From Mansonella perstans (taxonomy: Eukaryota; Nematoda; Chromadorea; Rhabditida; Onchocercidae), in NCBI GenBank assembly GCA_037074765.1, contig JBAMDO010000206.1:34960-98959 (forward strand): a DNA stretch of 64,000 bases, read 5' to 3'. The notes beneath the pieces were generated by a model. The model ran no database searches. It was given only the letters and a program-made list of their open reading frames with translations, and was not told where the DNA came from. Position numbers and translations under genes: made by a program. Of this stretch, positions 1 through 13,600 are shown piece by piece (positions within the stretch are counted from its first letter, which is position 1; each line of letters begins with the position of its first letter).

Positions 1-159
1 AGATAGTCCTCAATATCAAATGTTAACATGCTGATCCGCTCAGCTTGCTTCCTGAAATAAATAAAAGGATTATAGAAAAGTATTGTTAATCATCTTATTA
101 ACTTTTTTTTGGTCAGCAAACCCATACATTCCAAATTTCACAGAATGAGTTGATAAAAT
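1..159 (-). CDS. Left-edge coding fragment, two candidate exons
   Basis: Two short segments read as exons on the minus strand. The first, 159..128, follows a TTTTCAG acceptor and stops at a GTATGG donor. The second, 51..1, follows ATTTCAG and runs off the window. They join in phase and give ILSTHSVKFGM followed by KQAERISMLTFDIEDY. Only this frame is open through 51..1; the other two hit stops. I do not recognise the product. It may be the start of the next gene, or an alternative 3' part of the death-domain gene to its right. Exon calling from such short pieces is weak. Confidence 0.25.
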
Positions 160-1776
160 CTGAAAATAAAAACATATTTGATACTTCCCCAGTTATAAAA
201 GTGAACGAAATATTCTCAGGTTATTTATTATATTTTTTTTTTTTTTGATAAAATAAAACCATTTTATTGACTAACTGGAGTAAACTGAGAAAATACCTCA
301 AGTTTTTCAGAAACCATTTATAATTTTTTCGCAGTGCAACACTTGTGATAAATTCATGATGGGTCACCAAAATGACTGTAAAACAAACTTTCACATTCTT
401 TCACAGAAATATCTTCCGATTTTTGAGATATTTTAAGACAGAAACTTGAATTACACGCTGCTTGCATAAAAAGAGTTTCCATTATATGTTGCTTGCGTTA
501 TTGTTTAATGACAGTGGAAAATTACATTTCTGGTTGCTAGTTACAACACTGATATTCGACGCATTAGGGCGTATAAAATTACTGGACGAAGCATCTGGAT
601 ATGTAAGGACACTGTTTTTTTCTGCATTCACGAACGCACCTGTAAACAGATGCCATCGATTTCACGATGGAAGTGAAGCTGTTCAAATGTTTCACAAGTG
701 AAAACTAAACAAACCTGAATCAGAGCTCAATGTTTCCACATTACTACCGGTTCCCATTATACTCTCAAGATAAGGTTGGAGTGATAAAAGTGCGTCGACT
801 CGATTAATTTTTGCTAATACATTAAGTAGATTCCTTAAAGGACGATGAGAAACTTCTCGTAGCACATCTGCAGTTGGATTTCCAGACATTCGTAAGTGCT
901 GGAAATGAGTTTTCCAAACAAAAAAGTTAATAATTTCATAACAGCCAAATAAATAAAGCTTCCAAAAACGTCATGAATCACTATAAATTAATACAGACTT
1001 CCCATAATGGTTAACAAAATCATACAAACCATAATTTTGCTATTAGGAAAACCAAATTCGGCGGCAACATACTCCCAATTCAGCATTGAGCCACGTGACG
1101 GAGGATTAAGGCAAAGTTCTACTTCCTGTAATCCATGCAATGGTAAACCAGTAACACAGATATTTTCGGAAATTTCCGGAACTAAATCCCATGCACATGG
1201 AGGAGGACTGTTGAATGAGAACAAGGAAATCGAATCATTTTCGTTGTCCTAAACAATAATAATCTATAACTGCTCGCAATACAACACTTCACTTCATGAT
1301 CATTAGTAATAATCTATGTCATAATTTTATATATTTTCTAAAAATATTTCATAGAAATACCTGATTTAATATAACAGCAGAAGCTGGATATCTGTCGGTA
1401 TCTAGCTCAACGTCCAACGACACCGACTGTAGTCCAGAAACGTCCATCAATTGTTGCAACGGATAAACAATTCCTAATTTCCGAATAAGGACTTTTGTAT
1501 GAAAACATTATATATATAACAAATACACAACCAATATATATATATATAGTTAGATACCAACAACTATTCGATATGACTTAAAATCAAGCATTTACCACTC
1601 AAGCCGTCTCTTCTTCGATATATTTGAAAGGCATATTCGTCAGAAAATGCAAAACGATTCGAGCTGTAAAGACGAAGGCACTTTATCACCAACTAAAACA
1701 AGAGTTCTGAGCGCAGGAACCAGTTGTCGACTGGGCATATAATACATACATCTTTGGCAGAAAGCAATTCCGACAT
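138..1776 (-). CDS. Death-domain protein, family unassigned
   Basis: Reconstructed minus-strand gene. Exons: 1776..1750 (ATG, MSELLSAKD), 1692..1596, 1491..1361, 1248..1030, 898..715, then 639 onward; all junction phases agree. If exon six runs to its stop at 482 the protein has 271 residues. If it splices at 526, exons 375..297 and 159..138 follow in phase and end at a TGA (140..138). The C-terminal half carries a death-domain-like fold, with the pattern LNWEYVAAEFGF, then MSGNPTADVLREVSHRPL, then LLNVLAKINRVDALLSLQP. This resembles the death domains of MyD88, Pelle/IRAK and UNC5 proteins (remembered families). I see no kinase, TIR, ZU5 or membrane segment, and the first 145 residues match nothing I know. 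An in-frame TAA precedes the ATG closely, which supports this start. Likely role, by inference only: a small signalling adaptor. It lies head-to-tail with the mitochondrial carrier gene, about 1 kb away. Confidence 0.6.
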
Positions 1777-2797
1777 AAGCCTTTAACGTTCTATTATGAG
1801 CAATACAAGTAGCAATTCAACTGACAGAGGAAGTGTGCAAAATATTTTGATCACTTATACTGTTATTCTCTTGTAGAAGAATTACTGGAAAAATTACATT
1901 AAATAAACCGCTATATTAGTATAAGACGTTTCATATGAATGAAAATTATTGAAAAATTCAAAAAAAAAGAATATTTCAAAGATAAAATCAACACTTGATG
2001 CTATGATGATCAGCCGAACAAATTACAAATAAATGTTTATCATTCGTATGATATGTGAATACCTTGCATAATTTATACTCCTATTCGATAAGGAATATAT
2101 GTACGTAATGCGATTACAAAATTTCAGATGAACAGGTATATTTAAAGCACAAGAAGAAAAATGCCCAACTGGACACTATAAAACAATCATCAACAATTTA
2201 ATCACAATAGACTTGAATTTGACCAGTATATATAATTCAGACATTACCGGAAGCATCAAATATTTCTGAATCTGTTTCGAGATGAAAAACCATATAAGAT
2301 ATCATAATTGAGCAAATATGTTGTTCAATTTACACACGGGTGGAAAGCACAACGAACATCGATAAAGTCCTCAGCCAAGAAAAATACATAAGGCAACAAC
2401 TTCTGTGCACGACAAACATACAAAGTTAAATAAACAAATAGCAAAATTAACCGAGTATGTTGTGTCGATTAGAAAGACAGGACGGGAACAAAAAATACAA
2501 TTACTATGATTATTAACTTATTTCTAAAAAGTGCATAAAATTTCTGTTTTATATAAATGCGAACCGTTTGTCAAAAATACCAATATTTTTTCTTATGATT
2601 GCAATATTCATACGTGGCCTCATATTTAGAATTAACTCCTTCTTATGTATCCTTATTATTTCGGATGGTTTAAAACTTCATTTCTTTGATTTCAAGTTAT
2701 GAAGCTATATAATTCATATCGCATCAAAAATACCTAGCAAGTTTTGAATGCAACCATAACTAGGCAGACAATGCGAAGAGTATACTAACTAAATGAA
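1777..2797. other. Intergenic region between the two minus-strand genes
   Basis: AT-rich DNA upstream of the death-domain gene. A minus-strand stretch around 2180..2078 is open, follows a TTTATAG acceptor and begins CPVGHFSSC. It could be an upstream exon or chance, and I could not join it to the ATG at 1776 without a stop. It should also hold the 3' UTR of the carrier gene and the promoter or spliced-leader acceptor of the death-domain gene. Confidence 0.4.
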
Positions 2798-4799
2798 CTA
2801 ACGCGACTTAAGATTATGCATTATTTTTAGACAAATTTCGTAAAACATGAAGGATAAACCGGAACTGCAAGCAGCTTTGAGCTGTGATGGCCAGAGTCCT
2901 TTGAATAGCCCTACAGAATAGACAAAAGTATTGTGAAAAAAGAGGCATTAAATCAAAATCGAGAAATGTCAAAGAAAGTAAAAATAAAAATAAACAAATA
3001 ATATTGCCAAAACATGGAAAACTTATACCCGTAACTTTTTCATCTCTCAGAATGGCAGCAATAGTGGAATACATAGAATGCCACGGTGATTGACTGCAAC
3101 GACCGAAGCCATGCGCCTAAACAAATTATGTCGAATGAAACTCAATTATAACAGATAGAAAACAACTTCGGCAATAAATTTTCAGTAACATTATATAAAA
3201 TTTATGACAAAGCAGGTAAATCGTAATTTTCGACAAAATTTTGAAAATTAACTTGAAACGAACTTGCAAACGATGTCGCACGACGTCTAAGGGATACACC
3301 GCTGTTTTTGATGCTACACCAGCCAATGCACCAGAACACAGTGGACCAAAAGATTCTGAAATTTTTTATCAAGTTCAAGTGGTTTGATGCTTAAAAAGGG
3401 TAACAATAAAATTTCAAGCCGAAAACTTCGAAATATACCTAAGCAATCTGGGAGCATTCCCCACGAAGAGATGAAAGCGTTGTATATGGAAAACTGCAAA
3501 CCTGCGGAATAAAAAATTTAATTAGCTCTAATTTGAAATACAAAAATTATAAACTCTAAAAGGCAGTAAAATTTTGAAACATTTTAATGACCGACCAACA
3601 TAAGGAGCAATTTGAATTAAAGACGGAGTTATTCCTCGATAAAAACCACGAAAACCTTCCGAATTCCAAATGAAAATCATAGCATGCAACGTTCCATTGT
3701 AAACCTATAATCCCATTCATAAATTAAGTTCTGCACAATGTGATCAGATTGGAAGGACAATCCGGTGGAAATTACTTTATGCTGATCCTGAATGATTAAT
3801 CTTGTTCTGATAACATCAAACGGCGATGCGGAAGCCAGTGCTGCACATCCAGCCAGTGCTCCGCATATTATGTCCGTTACCCGTCGGTTTTCATTTGCAA
3901 CTAAAACTACAATTAATTTTCACTGCTATATCCAACTCAAAAAAAGGAAAACAACTGCTTAAAGTAAGCTATACATAAAAACAAATGAAATTTAGGGGCT
4001 GATCATTTGAAATTTGCAAGTTAAATTAAAAAAGCTGAAAAGGCAAAAGTATCGGCATCCAGAGAACTTTTTATCCGCACTTGCTTTTCAAATAAATTTT
4101 AGAAACATACATGAATACCGAGTTGCCTGTTCAGTGAGGAATTCAAAAGTGGCAAACTGCACAATTCCATAAATGGATGACAATCCTTGCGCCGGAACAT
4201 GACCTTTCCAGAATGCCACTAATCCTTCATCGTTATAAATTCGTGAACAAGCTTGAAAGATGCCATGATATCGTCCTTTGGTTTTACCGAACGTCGGTTC
4301 TCGTTGAATCTTGAATAGGAATGTGAGAAAAAATGGAATATCAAATTTCCCGAGAAAATTTAGAAGCCCTATAAATGCCTAGGATTCTGCCGAAACTAAT
4401 TCCACGGACAACTACACGAATTTTGTTTTTACAACGAAACATTACTTTTCACAAGTTCCACGGTTTTTTCCTCAAACTAATTTGAGAATATTGAACACTC
4501 GCACTACTATTCCTCTAGTTCCAGATCTCTCTTAATCTTCATCCTTAATGTAACGTAATTAAATTTTCTTTCGAATGCGTCAATGAAAAAAAAAAAAAAA
4601 AAAAAAAAAAACTGTTATTTGAGTATGCTGTACTCAATAATTTTCTTAAAAAATTTGCTATGTAACCAGAACTACTTACTTGAAATCGAATTTTCAAAAC
4701 ATCAAGAGGTTGTACAAGGAATCTTGTTACAATTCCAGCAATCAAACCGGCTTCACTGTATTCAACCGATGTCAACTCTTGGGTACCATACCCAACCAT
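2798..4799 (-). CDS. SLC25A19: Mitochondrial thiamine pyrophosphate carrier (SLC25A19-like)
   Basis: Eight exons, all with GT..AG ends and matching phases: 4799..4680, 4309..4111, 3900..3776, 3704..3596, 3501..3439, 3355..3264, 3116..3029, 2910..2798 (TAG). They give 302 residues, close to the roughly 320 of the human protein. The three repeats of the mitochondrial carrier family are present, each with a PxDxx(K/R) signature: PLDVLKIRFQ in repeat 1, PFDVIRTR in repeat 2, PLDVVRHRLQ in repeat 3. Stretches such as YHGIFQACSRIYNDEGLVAF, FWKGHVPAQ and GFYRGITPSLIQIAPYVGLQ match the SLC25A19 branch rather than other carriers (from memory). The family imports cytosolic thiamine pyrophosphate across the inner mitochondrial membrane for pyruvate and 2-oxoglutarate dehydrogenases. 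The start is the first ATG of the first repeat (MVGYGTQELTSVEYSEAGLI). The copy looks intact; substrate assignment is by homology only. Confidence 0.9.
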
Positions 4800-7700
4800 A
4801 TTTTCCGATTATTAATTTCGAATAAATAGTTGTCATATAATTTTTACAACATATTGATTCGAATACTTGCTTATTATCTCCAAAACATACACTTTTTTTC
4901 TCAGAAACAAGAATACAAGGAAACGATGCTGTTACATTGCCGAAATAAAACGGACAGCTTATGATATGCCACTTATTAAAGTTTCTATAATACTAAAATT
5001 TTAGAAAAATTAAATATGCAAATTGAAATTGTTTCGATTAAGAAAAAAACCCGCGAAATTTGACAAAACATCTTCACATCCAGAACAATAGAAAATCTAA
5101 TATATTTGTCCAACCTTCTTAGAACATACAGCAATTCCGGAACCTGGTGTCTAATTCAAATTTAAATTGCAAAAGTTTTCAAATGAATGTTTAAAAATCA
5201 TTTGAAGATCAAATAAAGTTCTTTTGCACATTTGGAATTAAATTAGTTATTTAATTCAACAATATCTTATTTCGTTTTTTATTACTCATTACTTAAGCAA
5301 TTATTCTTTGCAATGTAAAACAAAGCATTACAATAATTTCTTTACACTTTTTTGAACTTTGATTTCTTTTAAAATTTAGATAAACTTCAAATTTTTCCAC
5401 ATGAAAAATTCCAAAAATTTCATTTCCCTTAAAATGTCTTCGGTAAATTTTCATCTTTTGCTCTCTCTCTCTCTCTCTCTCATTCTTTCTTCTCTTTCCT
5501 TTTTCTCTCTCAAAGATACTCTTTCTTACATTTAAGGAAATGTTCCATTCTATAATACAGACAGAAAGACGGGAATGTAACACTGTAAACAAAGCATTTT
5601 TAAGTTGTAGTGAGGTCATGCCTACTCCAACATTCTCACAAATGTTACTTTCTATTTAATTGGTTGAAATAAATCGATTCAATTTCATTACTTTTTAACA
5701 ATTTTATTACAAATTTTGTCAATTATTTAAATCTAATTTTTAATCAATAAATTCTTCTAAATTTATCCAAAAGTATATGTAACATTTTTTTTTTTACCTC
5801 AAAGAACATAACAAATTGCACGTAAAAATTTTTTGATTGAAATCAAAACAAAAAAGTTCAATGATTAGTGTAAATAAAGTTAACGGGAAAAAAATAAAAG
5901 TTTTGAAAAATATTTTAAAGACATTATCACTTATCGTTCAATCTATCTTTATCATCACAATACTTCTTCTTTTTTTTTTTTTTTTTTTTAACCTTTAATA
6001 ACAGAACGAAAAGATAAGAAATTTAAACAACTAATTGTTGAATAATAAATTAACATTGCTTCCATTAATTAGCTATTACGCTTTTTTCATAATTTGAAAA
6101 TTCCATTCTTTTTTTTAAATCAAAATAATTTTTTTTTGAACAAATGATATATTTAAACAATCATTCACTGTTATTTATCCTATTCAGTAATTTGTAATTT
6201 GAAATGATTTTTTCAAAAAAAATTTTTTTTTTTTTGTTTAAAGTTTAAAATTTTGTATAGTTGTTATTGTTGTTGTTAATGTTTGGGAAATGAGAAAGTT
6301 AAGTAGGCGTAAAAAAAAGTAGCATTGAACGATATTTCAAAACATTAAATCATTTGTTGAGAGAAATGATTGAAATTTAGTGTCTAATTAATTGAGCTAA
6401 GATTAAAGTTCATCTAAACTATCATTGGGAATATAATTGAGAAAATTTAGATGGATAGTGTAAATTTGCATTTATCTATGATAAACTTTTTGTCCTTTTT
6501 CATCCTTAAAATATGTTGGATGGAAACAGGTCATATTACGTGTATTTTTTTACAATTTACCTTATCGAATGTCACATCATTTGTCGCTACTGTTAAGCTG
6601 TCCATCATCAAATCGTATTGCACATACACATACATACATACACATTTACATCGATAATGTATGTCCTTTTGCTTGCCTTCTTTTCTCTTTCTCATTCTCA
6701 TCTTTTATTTTCCTTCTTTTACTTGTCCTGTCCTCATTTTTTCCCCCCCTCCTCCCCCTCACTCTACCATTCATTTCAGTGCTCACGCGTCTAATCCTAT
6801 TAACATTCATTTACCTGCATTTCATCCAACAACTAGTACAATGAATTGTTAAATGTTACATACATCTGTATATATATATATATATGTTTCTGATTGCCTT
6901 ATCCATTTAATTGTTTTTTTTTTTTTTTTTTTCTATTAATATTTTTGCATAAAAAAAAAATTTTTTTGTAATAAAAAAAGCTTTATGCTAAAAATCACGT
7001 ATTCTTTTTTTTGTTACTTTGTTTAATTTACTTATCAAAAATTTATATTCTTTTTTTTTTTTTTTTTTTGAAAAATATAGAAAACAAAGCATATTTTAAT
7101 TAAAAAATAAATTCATACAAATTCATCATTCATTCATTCATTCAGTAAAATTATTTGATTTTCAAAAAAAAAAAAAAAAAAAAAGAAAAAGAGAAAGTGC
7201 TGTAGCAAGAAATGAAAGACGAGATTCATACACATATTGTAAAATATTTTTCATTCATTTTTGAGATATTTTTTTAGAAAATTTCATATTTTTACTAATA
7301 TTAATATATTTATTGTTTGCTTGTTTTTTTTTTTTTTTTTTTTTTTTCATATTCCTTAATAAGATGGTTAATCATTAATTTGAACTTTAATTTAAGCTAC
7401 AAATAAAATGATAAGAAAGTAGGTGGAAAATATTCATTGAATAAATGGTAATTAAAGGTATTTTATGGAAATTTGCAGAGATAATTAATTTATTATAAAA
7501 ATAGATGCTAGCATATATGTGTGAATTAATTGGAATAATGTTAATTCAAATAATTTGAAAGGTAACTATTAAATATGATGATAGTTTTTGATAAAATTCA
7601 TACATCATTGTTAATTTTAAATTGAGCGCATCCTTTAAATTTTAGTTCAAAAAAACATTCATCCGTTAAATATTTCATTCATTCATTCTTACCAAATATA

Positions 7701-8839
7701 TTATATGTCATAATTGGATGAAATATTTTCTTTATCTTTTTTCAATTTTTAGTTATCCCATATATTTCATTATTTTTTTTTTTTTTTAAATTTCTTCTCT
7801 CTTTCTCTTTCTCTCTCTGTTCAAGCATGAATTTTTTTTTTTTTTAAAATCTAATATGCATTGTACAATTGAAAAATTGTCACTAATGATTGGTGGTGGT
7901 ACGGCACATTCCTGATAAAGAAAAATTCACCGCTGTTGTTAACGTAGTGTGCACAGGGCATTATAATATTAGACTTGTTCAATTTTTTTTAAGGACTCTT
8001 AATAGACACTGAAATAGCCCTATTATCAATAGTAAATCCATCACTATTGTTAACTTTGTACAGAACATTATTATAGTATTAGAATTCCAATTTTTTTTTT
8101 TTTTTTTTTTTTTTAAGAAAATTTTCAACAGACAAAACTGAAACATTCCAATCATTGATAATTGATAAATGTTACATTAATTGGAAACTGTATGGTAACA
8201 ATTAATTTATAAACTTATTTATTATCAATATTTTTTTCTTTTGTCTAAGAGGGTCAGAGAAAAAGAGGGAGAGAGAGAAAGAGAGAGAAGGAAAATAAAA
8301 AATTAATTGCATATGTTTGCCAGATGTTATTTTATAAAAAAAAAAAAAAAAACCTAATATTTTTAGTTATTTGATTGTATGTTTATTCAAAAATTTTCTT
8401 TGTTAGCATTTCTTTGATTTCATAAATTTTTTGTCTATAATCTATACACTTTTAATTTTTTTTTTTCGTCTGTAAAAGTAAAAATTGAAAAGATACGAAA
8501 AAAAAAAAAAAAAAATTTTAATCGGTCACAAAAATTTTCAAAATTTTCTTCTCTTTTTTTCTTTATTTATACTGCAATTCCCTTCAATTCCCTAATTCCT
8601 TTGTATTGTAAATTTAATTAAAACATTTTTCCATTGTATAAAAATTTGGTTCGGAAATTAATACTAAAATTCATTGATGACAATACTAAAGTGGAAAATG
8701 TTTTTAATTAAATGCATTCAATGAGTTGCTTTTTGATACGTTTCATTTTCCTCATTAAATAATAATTAATTATCGCTTCATTTTGCAGCGTAGCAATTTC
8801 TCTTTTTTTATTTTTTCTTTCGAACAAAAACGGGTGACA
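4800..8839. other. AT-rich region without recognisable genes
   Basis: About 4 kb between the divergently transcribed carrier gene and liprin-beta. It holds many poly-A and poly-T runs of 10-25 nt, a CT tract near 5460-5481, GA-rich stretches near 8250-8290 and CATT repeats near 7130-7145. Small open frames here are low-complexity and show no splice context. It must contain the 5' regulatory DNA of both flanking genes, but I can point to no specific motif. Confidence 0.6.
5460..5481. repeat. (CT)n microsatellite
   Basis: About eleven CT units, followed by further pyrimidine-rich sequence to about 5512. Confidence 0.85.
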
Positions 8840-10644
8840 ATGGTGGATAAGGATGGCTTAGAGGAAGCTAATCGAATGTTCAATTTAGCGCTTGAAGAGC
8901 TCAATTTTATCGCTGATGGTAAATGATTTTGTAATTTTAATTTTTTATTGTTTTCGTTTTATAAAATTTAGCGAAAAACTATTAATTGAATTATAAATGA
9001 AACATTCTTTTTTGTCACACATCAATGTAAATTATATTTATCATAAATTCAATTTTTCTTCAAGCGAAAAAAAAGAGAATGAAAAACTAAATGAAATGAT
9101 GCGTTCAAGCATTTAATAAAATTGTTCCAAAAAAAAAAAAAAAAAAAAATAGTAATTTTAATCTTTTGAAGTTATTGAAATTTATAATCTTGATTAAAAA
9201 TTTTTCTTCATTGCAATAGTACACCGTATTCCATATGGATAAAAAGTGGATAGTATCAAAAGATATTATCAAAACTTACTGTTTAGTATTTACATAACAC
9301 AATGTTTGTTAAATGAAATAAAAAACTTATTGTCAGCTAGCATATGATTGATAAAACCGATCTTTATCAGCTAGAAATATGATTGATGAAACCGATTATA
9401 TTTATCGGCGACATGTAGTATCGCCGTATCACGAAAACAGATCAATCGTTCTAAAACTATCTAATGATTTTTTTCATGAATGAATTGTCTTTTTTCCATT
9501 CATAAATTCATACAATATTCATACAAATTCATACAATACTTTCAATTGTTACAATTACCGTTTAAATAAGTTCAAATAATAGAGCTTTTATCAACTTTTT
9601 TAAACAACTTGTAAAATTTTTTTTTCCTCTTTTCTAAAATGTCTAAGAGAATTATTGGCTATTGATGTGTTTTAGCAACTACACAAAATGTCGAATAATA
9701 TACTTTCTCCATTCTTTTTTCTCCTTTTTTCCTCATGTTTCTCTTATTCAAATGATATTTTTGTAACTTGGAATTGTTTTAAATTCTCGTAATTTATCAA
9801 TTAATGTTTAATTTTCTTTACTTTAATTGTATTTGTCTACATCTTTCATCGTGCAATAGTTGAAGAAAAATTATGCAAATCACTATAGCATAATTTATTA
9901 CAGTTTCTCTTACTGACTGAATTACATAATTACATTTTCTAATTGAAATGTTTTTATTTGCAATTTCTTTATAGATACAAATTATTTTTAAAAAATTCAT
10001 TTCTCTTTTAAATTTTAATGCTTTTTTTAATTTTTAATCTATATTCTGTGCCTTTTTTTTGAACATAATCACTAAATCTGAATGCAAAATTCTTCCTTTT
10101 TTCAACTAAAAGAAGAACTGATAAAAGTTTTAAATTGAATAAACTATCTCATGTCTGTTTTTTTTTTTTTTCTTAACATTTCTAAGGTATTCCACAATAT
10201 TATTGCATTCGATGTATTTTGATATAAAATAAACTTTCTGACATTTCCTGGATTTCTGTAAATTTATCTACCATCATTTTGCACTGAACATTCTCAGATA
10301 TATTTACACTTAAGAAAATAAAAATAAGAAACAAAACTTTTCAATTTTAAAATCCTTAAAATTTCAACAAAAAAAAATCAACAACTGATACGTTTACAAC
10401 AAAATTGACACAATTAACGTTAATAACGGTAATTTCAACCGATTCATAGACAATTCATTTATCACTTAAATTTAAATGTTTCTTTTTATTCTTAAAATTT
10501 TTTTCCTACGCAAAGCTATTTGACAACTTATCGATTCTTTCATTCTACACAATGGGTCGATCGACCATTTATTCCATTGCTGATACATATATATATGTGT
10601 GTGTATGTAGTGGGTATGTGTGTGTGTGTGTGTATGTGTGTGTA

Positions 10645-10675
<31 letters not shown>

Positions 10676-13600
10676 ACGTACATGTGTACATGTATATACA
10701 GTTATGTATGTCTGTATTTGCATGTATATATGTATGTGCGGTTTTCTTCACCAGTATTGGCGTTTACCCATTTTAACGATCCGATCATTCCGCAACCATG
10801 CAATTATTGCTAATGTTCTCGAATCATATTTCGTAAACACTTTTAAATGTTTTTTAATTTTTAGAAAATTTTTTGTTGAAATTTCATCAAGCAAATCAAA
10901 TTAATGAGTGAAATGGGAGAAGGGAAAGGGAAGAAAAGGTTGTTAATATGATCGTACCGCTGTCATTTACCATAACGGTATTTGTTCACTTGGATTGAAA
11001 GTTGGACAGATTCAGATAATTTAAATTTCCAAACGTTCTTTCTCACCTTTTTCATCCGATCTATTGATCTTCTTAAATTAATTTTTTGCTCGATCAAGTA
11101 GTAAGTAGTAGTAAGTGAAAGATCATCTTTAATGACTTCAATTAAAATTTCATTTATTTTCAACCAAATTTGTTTAGCATTGAAATTTCACATAATTTAT
11201 TACATTTTCAATTTGAAAATTAAACCAGTAATTTCTTAATATTTAAAAAAATTTGTTATTGCATAAACTCACTTTCCAAAACAAAATAATCTTCTGCATG
11301 AATGATTTGTCTTGTCTTTTAAAATTAAAATTTGGATAATCCAAGTTTTAATCGATTATAAAAGTTATGAGAGTATATAGATATTACATTACCATTATTT
11401 TATTAAGGCATTTTTTTTCGGATTGATCAAATAAGTTTTTAGCCTCATTTTTCTGTAAAATTCCATCAAATTATTCATTTCATCGCAACATCAAAGCCAA
11501 AACAACAATTGGCAGTACATCGAAATACAACGAAACATAGATGGCCGAGAGATGCTTGAAAAGTCATAAAAGTATTGACGCAACAAAGGCACACTGTTGC
11601 TTAGCTACACTATCATAAAGCCTTAACATTTAGACGATTTGAAATCCGAGTAATTCGGATAGATTCCATTAACTTCTTTTTAAAATCATTGTGTTTTGTA
11701 ATAGCAAAAATTAATATTGGTTTTTTGCTTTTTTTCCTAAAGTTTTAAATTTGAATATTAGATTCAAGTTGAATCAAACAAATTCTGATAACTAGGTACG
11801 GTACAAAATTAATCTAAAAAAATGTTAAAATTAAAAACCGGATTGCTTACAGATAAGTTTAAAAACAAAACTGTTTGTAAAATCTTTTTTTATTGATTGC
11901 TTTGAATGGTTTATTCAATTTTGATGATGGATGGACATAACTGTCACATTTAAATTCTATGAATTTCATCTTTTTTTTTCCTAGCTTTATCAAACAAATA
12001 AGTAATTATCCAATAACGATGCATATCTATCAGCAAAAATACCATCATAAATACCATCATTATCATTTGGTTTTTCGTGTTCGCAATTTTAAAGAAAATG
12101 AAAAAAAAGTTTTTTTTTTTTTTTTTTTTTTTTTTTGTATTTCTGGCCTTTCTTTCTTATATCTATTATTATGATAATTTTAATAAAAATTCTTTTTCAT
12201 AATTAGAAGCAATTCTTATTTCTTTGAAGTTTTAAAAGCTCTGTTAGACAATCTAAACATTGTCAGCTAATATTTGGAATATGAAATGAATAAACTCTAA
12301 CTGAGATTAAAATACTTTTGATCGATGCAAAATAATATTTATCCAATACAGCACATTTGATATGGTTACTTCAACAGAAAAAGCTATCATTGCATTTAAT
12401 TTTCAACTGAAATTCATATCAAAATGGAAAGTAATTGGACCACATTTGGAAGATGTGCGAGGAAATAGTAAAGAAAGAGTTGTAGTGGAATTAGTTAAAG
12501 TTGTGACAAATTATGAAATTCTATGGCCATCTTTCTGATCGGATCAATGGACAAGGACAAATATGAGCCGAAAAGTTGTATATGTTTTTCAGTTTTTTAA
12601 CTGAAATTAGATTTATTCAAAGGATTCTTTGAAATCGAATTAGCATTTGAATTGGTGGAGAAAGTGGATCCTTAAAATAGATTTTTATTACAAGAGAAAG
12701 TAAAATTTTATTAGGTTTATCAATTTTGTAGCTTCATTTGTGTTTTTATCATAGATTAATTGTTTTATTTATTTAACGAAGCAATTGTCTTTGTTAAATC
12801 TTGCCTATATATAATTAATTCCCTTAATTTAACCTTTTGTTGACAGACTGTCCTTCATCATTCTCATCATTTATTGACTTCATTTTATAGAATATTTTTT
12901 TTTTTTTAAAATTGCTTTCAGTGTGATTTAAAATATCGGAATTTAATCTGAAGTAATCATATTTATAGCTCGCAATTTTATAAATTTTGTTCTGTTCGTC
13001 GAATTGAAAATAGAATTTGAAAAATGATTTAAATACTTCACTTTGCCATTTCAACTGAAACTGAAGATTAGTAAACATGAATAAAAATTTTAGGTACTGA
13101 ACAGGCAAGTGGTATAGAGATTACTAAAACAGTTTTTCCAACAAAAAAAAAAATGATTAACAATGATAATACCGCATCAGGAAAAGATAACATTGCAGTA
13201 AATAACATGCAGGTATGTGATACAAGTTATCGTTACCTTACTTTTTTTTTTCTATTCACAAAAATATATTCATCAATAAAGTAATGTCTAAACTTCTGCT
13301 TCGTATTGCAATTTAGTGAAATCATTTGTCTTCAAATTTCAGAAAAATGATCATTGCATGATAATTTTTCATTCATTAATATGGAAAAGAAATATAAATT
13401 TAATTATACTGAAAATTTAATTGTGCTGAAATTTTCCTCCTTTTCGGTTTTTTAAAATTTCATTAAACAATACTTTTGTAGAGATAGAGAAAGTTGATAT
13501 AAATCTCTTTCAAAGTTTAAAATTAAACAGAAATAATTCGAAGCTAATTTTTAAAATGTCATTTTTTTTCATGTGTAAATATACAAATGCATTTATTTCT

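Larger units (their letters stand above)
8919..13093 (+). other. Liprin-beta intron 1
   Basis: A 4.2-kb first intron with donor GTAAATG and acceptor ATTTTAG. It contains the TG microsatellite at 10.6 kb, several poly-A/T runs and one copy of the 56-bp direct repeat near its 3' end. I see no nested gene. Confidence 0.7.

Noticed and set aside
10472..10904. His/Thr- and Cys/Val-rich open frames
   Set aside because: Products of the TG microsatellite on both strands, without splice context or homology. The same applies to frames at 17.7, 45.5 and 47.9 kb.
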